Positions 24,521-30,944 of a stretch of 40,597 nt of DNA are shown here, one piece after another (position 1 is the first letter of the stretch; each line of letters opens with the position of its first letter). The position numbers and the translations under genes are program-made. Where the stretch lies: positions 1 through 40,597 of the forward strand of contig JAFZGW010000007.1 of NCBI GenBank assembly GCA_017555205.1. The letters run 5' to 3'. The notes below the pieces were generated by a model. That model was not told where the DNA came from, did no database searches, and saw only the letters and a program-made list of their open reading frames with translations. Source of the DNA: Akkermansia sp. (GTDB lineage Bacteria; Verrucomicrobiota; Verrucomicrobiia; Verrucomicrobiales; Akkermansiaceae).

Positions 24521-24637
24521 TTAATTCCGGTTATATCCCTTCGAAATCCATCGGAGCCATTTCTGTTTTTTCTCCGGGGGTAAATCCGAGATGTACATGC
24601 AGGTAATCAGGAGGCCGATTAGTAGTAGTATGCTCAT
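24521..24637 (-). CDS. 38-aa single-pass membrane microprotein
   Basis: An ORF of 38 residues starting MSILLLIGLLITCMYI, a clear hydrophobic helix, followed by the basic tail SDLPPEKKQKWLRWISKGYN. It lies between the terminator at 24,462 and the hairpin at 24,662, in the same direction as the small DNA-binding genes. Helix-plus-basic-tail layout is common in phage and satellite microproteins. There is no clear ribosome binding site, so translation is uncertain. Confidence 0.45.
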   Translation of the reverse strand: MSILLLIGLLITCMYISDLPPEKKQKWLRWISKGYNRN

Positions 24638-24661
24638 GGTGGTATCTGGTGTGAAATTAAA

Positions 24662-24692
24662 CGAGCGCTACCGATAAAACCGATAGCGCCCG
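24662..24692 (-). terminator. Hairpin after the DNA-binding pair
   Basis: GCGCTA pairs with TAGCGC around a 13-nt loop containing repeated CCGAT. No long T-run follows, so it may be a processing or attenuation hairpin. Confidence 0.4.
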
Positions 24693-24714
24693 CGTATTGC
24701 CTGGTTAGACTTAA

Positions 24715-25044
24715 TTAGCAGCAAGAAAAGAAGTCTTCGAAGTCTTTCAGGTGATAGCTCTTGTTTCCAACTCGTCCTTTACGATCTGTAGGATGAATCA
24801 CCCGGATTTTTCCCTCTTTGACAGGTATATCCAGGATTCGAGAGAGTTTATCCCGGCTCATACTGTATAACTGGCACATCTGAGCTAAAGTTGCGTAAAT
24901 CGGAGCTTTACCGGGAAGTTCACTGGATTGAGCTGAATCTTCACGTATGTGTGAGACGTTCTGTTGTATATCTGCCAGCTGAGAGGAAATAAGCTGGAGG
25001 AATTCGGAAATATCAGTCTTCATCTGGTTTATATCAGGCTGCAT
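24715..25044 (-). CDS. Small DNA-binding protein, candidate excisionase (copy 2)
   Basis: A 109-aa protein. The N-terminal half is a helical region (ISEFLQLISSQLADIQQNV). The C-terminal half has a helix-turn-helix-like segment YATLAQMCQLYSMSRDKLSR, then VIHPTDRKGRVGNKSYHLKD, a likely winged strand. The C-terminal half aligns well with the gene just upstream (WASMAQLAQIFGVCRRTMER.. and ATDYTGNKGHRRYRIAD), so the two are paralogs. They lie next to the integrase and are the best candidates for recombination directionality factors. The start overlaps the upstream gene by 11 bp. Confidence 0.65.
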   Translation of the reverse strand: MQPDINQMKTDISEFLQLISSQLADIQQNVSHIREDSAQSSELPGKAPIYATLAQMCQLYSMSRDKLSRILDIPVKEGKIRVIHPTDRKGRVGNKSYHLKDFEDFFSCC

Positions 25045-25399
25045 TTTCTTCCATCAGGGCTTTCTCTACGTCTGCAATCCTGTAACGGCGATGTCCTTTG
25101 TTTCCGGTGTAGTCCGTAGCCTGAATCACCTGAACATCATGCTTTCTGAGCACTTCCTGCATCATGCGTTCCATAGTGCGTCTACATACTCCGAATATCT
25201 GAGCAAGCTGAGCCATACTTGCCCATTCTGTTTTAACTCCACAAGTCTGGGTAACGGCTAATGTTTTCATTCGCTCGCTCACCTGGTCTACAATCATCTG
25301 GGTTATTGTAGCAAGGTGTGCCGGTGTAGCAATGGGAGATACATCTACCATCTTAAGAGTCTCAATACATTCCTTGTTAGTCTTTGATGAGTTCATCAT
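25034..25399 (-). CDS. Small DNA-binding protein, candidate excisionase (copy 1)
   Basis: A 121-aa protein. Its C-terminal half contains the helix-turn-helix-like block SMAQLAQIFGVCRRTMERMM followed by VQVIQATDYTGNKGHRRY, shared with the downstream paralog. MerR/excisionase-type proteins have this arrangement of two helices and a wing. The gene is transcribed leftward after the integrase but is separated from it by the terminator at 25,484-25,519, so it needs its own promoter. Assignment as an excisionase is by position and fold, not by close similarity. Confidence 0.65.
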   Translation of the reverse strand: MMNSSKTNKECIETLKMVDVSPIATPAHLATITQMIVDQVSERMKTLAVTQTCGVKTEWASMAQLAQIFGVCRRTMERMMQEVLRKHDVQVIQATDYTGNKGHRRYRIADVEKALMEENAA

Positions 25400-25483
25400 A
25401 ATGCAATAAAATCTGTTTTACTGCCTAAATTTTAAGTTACGCTGAACTATCTGTCAAATCGCAGAGCAAACTTTTTCATAAAA

Positions 25484-25519
25484 AAGTTCCTGCCCGAGAT
25501 AAACCCGGACAGGAACTTG
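25484..25519 (-). terminator. Integrase terminator
   Basis: AAGTTCCTG-C-CCG pairs with CGG-A-CAGGAACTT, a 12-bp stem with one mismatch, and six T follow on the minus strand. Confidence 0.85.
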
Positions 25520-25533
25520 AATTCGAGAGCTTA

Positions 25534-26715
25534 TCAGGCTTCCCTAGCAGAAGCGTAACTCTCTGATGACCCGTAATCAACAAAGAGAATATTGCCGAAC
25601 TTCTGCATAGCAGCCTGTTTCTTTCGGATGTTGGTGCGATAGTAAGCGCGATCCTGCTGGATATTCTCATGACCAACCAGGGCACAAGTCATATCTTCAC
25701 CCACACCGGCATCTCGCAACGTGGTAACAGCATAGTTACGCAAGCCGTGGAAGCTCTTAGTGCTGACATTTCTCTGCCTATTAGTCGTTTTCACCTTCTG
25801 GTTGTTGGCAATGCCTAGGCCTTTCAGGAGCGTAATGAATTCCGTTGAGAGATAGCCTTTGCTGCGGAGATATTTCTGGGCCATGGACGGAAGAACATAG
25901 ATCTCCGAGCCTTCCTGAACCTCTTGGATTTCACGAAGTCGGGCAGCAAGCTGAGGTAACATTGGAACCTCAACCCCATATCCCGTCTTCTGGGTATCGA
26001 AGCTAATCACGCCCTTCTCAAAGTCGATATGTTCCCACTTGAGACAAGCACAGTCACCAATACGCTGACCAGCTGTTCCCAGACAGATAAGCACCATATC
26101 TCGCCAATCCTGGGGGAGCTCCGTGAGCATTCTGCGAACTTCGTCATGCGTGAAGAGCTCTCTTTTTACTGTGCGCTCCTTGGGAAGTTTGATTCCAACC
26201 AAGGGAGAACGCATAATGAGTCCTTCCTGAATAGCAGCATTGAACGCGCATGCGATACTGGTCTTGTAACGGTTAACTGTACCTGCACTCACAAGAGTAG
26301 ACTGATAGTCGAAAAACTTCTGGCACATCTCGCGTGTGATTCGGTCAAGCCTCTTGAGAGAATCTGCTCCAAGGAAATCCAGGAACAACTTGAAGGCTCT
26401 CTTAACATTGGATCGGTTCTGTTCTCCTCCAGAAATCTCAAATGAGTCGAGATAGTCCCTCAATGCCGGCATCTTAGCTCCTCCGGTTGCATCAGCTGCT
26501 GCTCGAATAGCATCTATCTGCTTATCCGGAAGGACATCTCCGCGAGCAACAGATTCCATTCGCTCAGCCTGTGTTTGAGCCATCTTCTTCAGCTGGGTTG
26601 CTGTGTGCCCTAGTTCCTTAACACTCACGCCTGTACTCTTTCTGATTTTCTTGCCGTTCACATAATAAACCGCGTACCAGCACTTGCGTCCATTTCTCTT
26701 TTCTACACTAGCCAT
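25534..26715 (-). CDS. Tyrosine recombinase / integrase
   Basis: A 393-aa phage-type site-specific recombinase. The N-terminus (ASVEKRNGRKCWYAVYYVNGKK) is the usual arm-binding AP2-like region. A SAM-like core-binding domain lies at about 85-165. The catalytic set is complete: Arg218 (TAGQRIGD), Lys243 (TQKTGYG), His323 and Arg326 (SFHGLRNY), His349 (LVGHENIQ) and the nucleophile Tyr358, nine residues after His349. It should integrate and excise the element at the sites flanking 7,353-26,956. It is at the right end of the element, about 360 bp from the tRNA-Gln gene, the standard position for a tRNA-linked integrase. Confidence 0.95.
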   Translation of the reverse strand: MASVEKRNGRKCWYAVYYVNGKKIRKSTGVSVKELGHTATQLKKMAQTQAERMESVARGDVLPDKQIDAIRAAADATGGAKMPALRDYLDSFEISGGEQNRSNVKRAFKLFLDFLGADSLKRLDRITREMCQKFFDYQSTLVSAGTVNRYKTSIACAFNAAIQEGLIMRSPLVGIKLPKERTVKRELFTHDEVRRMLTELPQDWRDMVLICLGTAGQRIGDCACLKWEHIDFEKGVISFDTQKTGYGVEVPMLPQLAARLREIQEVQEGSEIYVLPSMAQKYLRSKGYLSTEFITLLKGLGIANNQKVKTTNRQRNVSTKSFHGLRNYAVTTLRDAGVGEDMTCALVGHENIQQDRAYYRTNIRKKQAAMQKFGNILFVDYGSSESYASAREA

Positions 26716-26941
26716 ATTGATTATTTTATTGCTTGAAAATTAAAGTCGTAGCTATTGCTACAGCTAAAATTCTAGAAGAAAGCGATAAAATTGCAAGGCC
26801 TGCAAGTCACTTTGTGTGCCATAGTACGTAATTTCTGCACATGTCTTCCCTTTCCCAATTTCAGTCCTAAACTCTGCCTCTGAACTACGCTGGGAAACGT
26901 GCGCTTCCTGTCGCTAAAAAACAGGGCGTATATGAGGGCCC

Positions 26942-26956
26942 TAAAGTGGGCGTATA
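26942..26956 (+). repeat. Candidate attR direct repeat
   Basis: TAAAGTGGGCGTATA, identical to 7353-7367. Around it are further copies of the motif: GGGCGTAT at 26924-26931 and 26972-26979, and GGGCGGATA at 26959-26967. Multiple short motif copies next to the core could be integrase arm-type sites. Confidence 0.6.
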
Positions 26957-27027
26957 TCGGGCGGATAATAGGGGCGTATCTCAAATGTCGCACGATGTCC
27001 CTATTTGTCACATAAAACGCTGAAAAC

Positions 27028-27061
27028 AAAAGAGCGGCAGTCTTAAAACTGCCGCTCTTTT
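27028..27061 (-). terminator. Terminator after tRNA-Gln
   Basis: AGAGCGGCAG (27031-27040) pairs with CTGCCGCTCT (27049-27058), with A and T tracts outside. It is 16 nt past the tRNA 3' end on the minus strand. Confidence 0.85.
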
Positions 27062-27076
27062 CAGCTGTGTTGTTAA

Positions 27077-27148
27077 TAGGGCTACAGGGACTCGAACCCC
27101 GAATAGCGGTGCCAGAAACCGATGTGTTGCCAATTACACCATAGCCCT
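27077..27148 (-). tRNA. tRNA-Gln (anticodon CTG)
   Basis: Full cloverleaf on the minus strand: acceptor AGGGCTA/TAGCCCT with discriminator A, D-stem GTGT/ACAC, anticodon stem CGGT/ACCG with loop TTCTGGC giving anticodon CTG (reads CAG), and T-arm CGGGG-TTCGAGT-CCCTG. CCA is not encoded. The mobile element lies on its 3' side. Confidence 0.95.
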
Positions 27149-27235
27149 GTGCTACTTGGAACGCCGAGATTCTACACGTTTTGATGGCGCTTGTCAAGCT
27201 GAAATCGTAATTTTTTTTAATTTTTTTACAAAAAA

Positions 27236-27262
27236 GAACCGACCGCGATTGGCGGTCGGTTC
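27236..27262 (-). terminator. Terminator after the DUF6941-like gene
   Basis: A perfect 11-bp stem (GAACCGACCGC / GCGGTCGGTTC, loop GATTG) is followed on the minus strand by TTTTTT and a second T-rich stretch. Confidence 0.9.
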
Positions 27263-27286
27263 ATAAAATCTTGGTTATTAATGAAA

Positions 27287-27700
27287 TTAGGCAGGCTGAT
27301 TGTCAACCTTAACCAGACGGATGGGGGTGCGGGAGATGAGCTCGCCGTCGAGGGTAACGTCTACGGAGTATACGCCGTCCTTCTCGAACTTCAGACCCTG
27401 GAAGTTCATGATGAGGTTGCGGGTGAAGAAAGATACGCCTTCGGGCAGAGCAACCTTGAGGTCGCCAACGATGGGCATGCGCTCCTTGTCGAGGGGCTCG
27501 CCGTCTTCGTCTGCGATGGAGATACCAAGCTTGTGGTCGCCGCAATCCTCGCTCTCGAAGCACAGGCGAAGAGCCAGAGCGCAAGCGGGGTGGATGACGG
27601 GGAACTGGCGGGCGAAGAGAGTATCGAAGGCGCCCTGGATGCAGAGCTTGCCCTGATAATCGGCGGCGTAGTCGCAAAGGACTGCAGTCTGAATATTCAT
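27287..27700 (-). CDS. DUF6941-like hypothetical protein
   Basis: A 137-aa soluble protein starting MNIQTAVLCDYAADYQGKLC and continuing IQGAFDTLFARQFPVIHPAC. The pattern of an early LCD-A followed by G-K-L-x-I-x-G-x-F-D and a beta-rich remainder fits the DUF6941 family. No enzyme motif is seen; the fold looks like a beta-sandwich (GVYSVDVTLDGELISRTPI). It stands alone between a terminator and the ABC operon. Family assignment is from memory of the pattern and is tentative. Confidence 0.7.
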   Translation of the reverse strand: MNIQTAVLCDYAADYQGKLCIQGAFDTLFARQFPVIHPACALALRLCFESEDCGDHKLGISIADEDGEPLDKERMPIVGDLKVALPEGVSFFTRNLIMNFQGLKFEKDGVYSVDVTLDGELISRTPIRLVKVDNQPA

Positions 27701-27837
27701 GTTTTTGTTATTTGTTGATGGTGAGATTTTTATATCACTTGGCTACTGTGAGCTAAATTGTGAACAGTACGAGTTATATCAGAAATGAGCGTGAATGCAA
27801 GCAGAAAGTGTGCAACCAGTGTCATGCTGTCAGAGAA

Positions 27838-28977
27838 TTATTTGAGAACCCTGCCGATATCGCGATTTGCTGCTGCTGTAATCGGGATGGCTGACATAAG
27901 GATACAGCCCAGCAGAGTATAGCAAATGAGGTGAATTTCGGGTAGGATTTCCTGCACGGTCAGGGTGTAGTTACCCAGTTTAAGGATTTCTGAGACAATG
28001 AGTTCCTGAAAGTAGAAGAATGCAGCCAGGGCCGCTGCAAATGAGGCGGCGACTATAATGATATTTTCGCCGATAAACGCACCGACCAGCAGAATGGGGC
28101 GAATGCCGAAACTTTTCATCAGTGTGTATATATATTCGTTTTGGCGATATTCCATGCCGGCCAAGGCTGTCAGCAAGATACCCACAATCGTGCAGATGCC
28201 CACACAGAAGGCGATTCGGCATTGGGTTTGCTTGCTGAGCAGGAGGTCCATTTCGCTCAGCAGGCGCGAGGCTGATATGACGCTGCCGTGTCGCCGGTCG
28301 AGCTTCATGAATTGGTGCAGGAAGTTTTCTGCTCGACTGATGTCCTTCGAACTGTTGATTTCGCGCACGCGGATGATGATTTGCTGCGTAGCGGAATGGA
28401 GGTTGGTGTTTGGTGGGAGTTGGTCCGGTTGGAGTATGAGCCCGGCATTGCCCATCATGCGCATGAGGGGGTGTTCCTGCGGGAGGTGGCGTACGCAGAC
28501 TTCATGGCGAGTACGACCGAGCCGCACGCTGTTGGGGCCTTTGGGGATTCCGCTGCTTTCTGTTGCCAGTATGGTGGGTTGACCATTAACGGATAATAGC
28601 GGCAGGAATTGCCCGCTACGGCAAAAGTCGTAGGTGTAAACATTGACTCGCTTGCTCTCTTCGGTTGCGGTGCTGTTGATGAGCGTGAGCGCATAGGAGT
28701 CTGCCCCAAGTAACTCGCTGATTTCTTTGTCTGACGGCAGGGCTGAGGGGACGTCGTCCGGCGGGGAGATTGTGGCGTAAATCAAATCGCCGCCCTGTCG
28801 CACAATTTTATCTTTCACCACTTTGGTGGATATAACATAACTGCCCAGGGCACATAGTGCGCTGAGACTAAGGAAGAACACAACCAGCACGCGCGCCAGT
28901 GGGCTGGAGATGCGCGTGAACCAGCGGTTAACCGTATCTTTAGCAAGATACAGGAGTGTCAAAATCAATGATTTCAT
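27838..28977 (-). CDS. ABC transporter permease (FtsX/MacB type)
   Basis: A 379-aa inner-membrane protein. One N-terminal helix (about 27-50, ARVLVVFFLSLSALCALGSY) is followed by a large periplasmic domain of about 200 residues, then three C-terminal helices (CVGICTIVGILLTALAGM, LVGAFIGENIIIVAASFAAAL, and IHLICYTLLGCILMSAIPI). That 1+3 layout and the MKSFGIRPILLVGAFIGE coupling segment are typical of FtsX/MacB permeases. It overlaps the upstream ATPase gene by 38 bp, so they form one transporter. Family members act in lipoprotein, peptide or drug export or in signalling; the substrate is unknown. Confidence 0.82.
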   Translation of the reverse strand: MKSLILTLLYLAKDTVNRWFTRISSPLARVLVVFFLSLSALCALGSYVISTKVVKDKIVRQGGDLIYATISPPDDVPSALPSDKEISELLGADSYALTLINSTATEESKRVNVYTYDFCRSGQFLPLLSVNGQPTILATESSGIPKGPNSVRLGRTRHEVCVRHLPQEHPLMRMMGNAGLILQPDQLPPNTNLHSATQQIIIRVREINSSKDISRAENFLHQFMKLDRRHGSVISASRLLSEMDLLLSKQTQCRIAFCVGICTIVGILLTALAGMEYRQNEYIYTLMKSFGIRPILLVGAFIGENIIIVAASFAAALAAFFYFQELIVSEILKLGNYTLTVQEILPEIHLICYTLLGCILMSAIPITAAANRDIGRVLK

Positions 28978-29572
28978 CTGCTAACTCCAGCAGTCGGCTA
29001 TCGTGTGTACTGATGATGCAGATGCGTTTTGCTGCATCTTTCAGCACGAGATTTTTGATAATGTTGGTGTTGCTGTCGTCGAGGCCGGAAGTCGGTTCGT
29101 CGAGCAATACGGTGGGTGCGTCTTTCATGAGCGTGCGTGCCAGCGCAGCTCGTTGTGCCTGACCGCCGGAGAGCTTATCTGCACGGCGATTTCGCAGTTC
29201 GGTGAGCCCTAGGTCGCGTAAGAGTTCCTCGGCCCGGGGTTTCCACAATTTCCCCGGCAGTACGGCCATTTCGGCAGCCAAGCGTAAGTTACGCTCTACG
29301 CTCATGAGGGGGAGCAGGTTAATGCCTTGGAACATGTAGGCTACATCTTGCCTGTGGTAGCGCCTGCTTGTTACTTTGCGACCGGTTGGGGTGATGATTT
29401 TGCCCTTGTTGACTTCCAAGTACCCGGCGAGCAGTTTAAGCAGGGTTGTTTTCCCTGAGCCTGAGTAGCCTTTGAGTACGGTGATGCCGGTGTGGAAGGT
29501 GTGCGAGAAGTTTTTGATGACGGGCTCTTTGCGGGAGTAGCCGTAGCTTATGTTTTCGCAGACAAGTTCCAT
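28940..29572 (-). CDS. ABC transporter ATPase (LolD/MacB type)
   Basis: A 210-aa nucleotide-binding subunit. Walker A GYSGSGKTT (35-43), the Q-loop in AYMFQGINLLP, signature LSGGQAQRAALA, Walker B TVLLDEPTSGLDD and the H-loop STHDSRL are all present. The short length and sequence fit the LolD/FtsE/MacB class that powers FtsX-like permeases. It lies between the adaptor-like gene (21 bp upstream) and the overlapping permease gene, so the three form one transport system. Confidence 0.93.
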   Translation of the reverse strand: MELVCENISYGYSRKEPVIKNFSHTFHTGITVLKGYSGSGKTTLLKLLAGYLEVNKGKIITPTGRKVTSRRYHRQDVAYMFQGINLLPLMSVERNLRLAAEMAVLPGKLWKPRAEELLRDLGLTELRNRRADKLSGGQAQRAALARTLMKDAPTVLLDEPTSGLDDSNTNIIKNLVLKDAAKRICIISTHDSRLLELADEIIDFDTPVSC

Positions 29573-29593
29573 GGTGCGCGGAGTGAGGGGGAT

Positions 29594-30607
29594 TTATTTT
29601 TTGGGGACGAGTACCAGCGTGCGTTGTCCAATGAGCAGGATAGCGTGGTCAGGGTGAGTGTGGGATACGAGTTCCTCCCAGTTTTCGCTGTTGGCTGCTG
29701 CCGGGTGTGCTATGAGTTCGGCCTTGCTTACATGCAGGGTTTCGGTGCCGGTTTCGTATATCAATACAGCATTGGTATTGCTGCCGAGCATGTTGTAGGC
29801 TGTAGCGTGCATTTCTTCCGGAATTCGGAAGAAGTAGACGAGCATGTCGCCGCCATTGCCGGCACGCTCAACCCGGCGGTGGGAATAGGTGCCCTGCAGT
29901 TTGCGCCCGCCGGGTAATCGCACCGTGGCGCTGAAGCGTTTTTCATCGAGCAGAGAAAGGTCACTTTCGCCCATTTCGAGGGTGATGTAGTATGCGGAGT
30001 CGTCGCAGACGGTTGCAAACGTGCGAATGGTTTCCGTATATTCGAGGGGCTGTGAGAGGTCATCCGGCAAGGTGACGTTGTACTGCAGTCGCCCGTCAAA
30101 CGGCATGCGCAGGGTGAGCGGGTCGTGCTTGTAAGCAAATTCTTCGCGCTTGCGGCGCTCCATGGTTGCTAATTCGCGCTCCAGCAGGGAAATGCGGTCG
30201 TCGATGTCACGCAGGCTGCTGGGGGTGGGGATTTCGTCTCCCTTAAAATCGGTATTGAAGCGGCGCTCTTGCGGATTGAGAGAGAGGTAGAATTGCACTT
30301 TGGCGCGTTGGGCGCGCAGTTTCTGAACTTCGTCTTTTTTATTCAGTCGCTCGCGCGCCAGCATCAGCTCCATGTCTTCATGCTCGGTTTGCGTACGCTT
30401 TTTGTTAAGAATAGCAACGACTGTGCCGGCTTTTAAACGGTTGCTGCTGTCCACCAAATCAGTCACGGTGCCACGCTCGGTTAGGTTGAGCATGGCGATA
30501 CGCTCCGGGACTATTTTGGCGCTGAATTTTCCCACTGTCACGGGCTCTGCCAATAGCGGCAGAGTTGTGCTCAGAACTACTGACAGGGCTGCGTAACGGC
30601 GGTACAT
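29594..30607 (-). CDS. Exported adaptor-like protein of the ABC system
   Basis: A 337-aa protein with a cleavable signal peptide (MYRRYAALSVVLSTTLPLLA-E). After it come a lipoyl-like strand region (VPERIAMLNLTERGTVTDLV), a coiled-coil hairpin (about 78-165, ARERLNKKDEVQKLRAQRAK and LERELATMERRKREEF), and a second barrel-like region with LRMPFDGRLQY. This order is that of periplasmic membrane-fusion (HlyD/MacA) proteins, though no close match is claimed. Its position directly before the ATPase and permease supports a tripartite export system. It follows ybaB by 24 bp. Confidence 0.75.
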   Translation of the reverse strand: MYRRYAALSVVLSTTLPLLAEPVTVGKFSAKIVPERIAMLNLTERGTVTDLVDSSNRLKAGTVVAILNKKRTQTEHEDMELMLARERLNKKDEVQKLRAQRAKVQFYLSLNPQERRFNTDFKGDEIPTPSSLRDIDDRISLLERELATMERRKREEFAYKHDPLTLRMPFDGRLQYNVTLPDDLSQPLEYTETIRTFATVCDDSAYYITLEMGESDLSLLDEKRFSATVRLPGGRKLQGTYSHRRVERAGNGGDMLVYFFRIPEEMHATAYNMLGSNTNAVLIYETGTETLHVSKAELIAHPAAANSENWEELVSHTHPDHAILLIGQRTLVLVPKK

Positions 30608-30631
30608 GGTGTGAGTGAGGGGGAGGGGCGC

Positions 30632-30934
30632 TTACATGGGGAAACCGAGCCCGCCGGTGACTTTGCGCATTTCGGCGTCGGCCATTTTGCGGGCACCTTC
30701 AATAGCTCCCTGTACGGCTTTGAGTACGAGTGAAGTGAGGAACTCAGCGTCATCGGGGTCGACTACTGCGGGGTCGATTGTGAGGGCGGTAAGCATGCCG
30801 GTGCCGTCAGCCGTGGCTTTGATTTTGCCGCCTGCGGCTTCTGCTGTGTAGGTTTGCTCTGCCAGGCGAGCCTGTGCGTTGGCCATGTTGGCCTGCATGG
30901 CCTGGGCCTGTTTCATGAGTTTCTGTAGGTTCAT
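30632..30934 (-). CDS. ybaB: YbaB/EbfC nucleoid-associated protein
   Basis: A 100-aa DNA-binding dimer of the YbaB/EbfC family. Its N-terminal helix MNLQKLMKQAQAMQANM and the central strand ATADGTGMLTALTIDP match the family, as does the GLGFPM C-terminus. I chose ATG 30,934, giving the family's usual start, rather than the longer version that would overlap dnaX. It lies 10 bp after dnaX, the conserved dnaX-ybaB arrangement of many bacteria. Confidence 0.93.
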   Translation of the reverse strand: MNLQKLMKQAQAMQANMANAQARLAEQTYTAEAAGGKIKATADGTGMLTALTIDPAVVDPDDAEFLTSLVLKAVQGAIEGARKMADAEMRKVTGGLGFPM

Positions 30935-30944
30935 ATATGGGGGA

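Larger units (their letters stand above)
7353..26956. mobile_element. Integrated mobile element of about 19.6 kb
   Basis: Boundaries are set by an exact 15-bp direct repeat, TAAAGTGGGCGTATA, at 7353-7367 and 26942-26956. Both ends also carry GGGCGGATAA (7346-7355 and 26959-26968). The element contains a tyrosine integrase at its right end, small DNA-binding proteins, a primase, two P-loop replication ATPases and many unrecognised genes, and it separates murA from tRNA-Gln. No structural phage genes and no relaxase are seen. It is most like a self-replicating integrative element or phage satellite. The exact crossover is uncertain, and an alternative att pair at the tRNA 3' end is described in the findings. 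Confidence 0.75.

Noticed and set aside
25034..26715. The element as a complete prophage or ICE
   Set aside because: No terminase, portal, capsid, tail, lysis, relaxase or type IV secretion gene could be recognised anywhere between the repeats.
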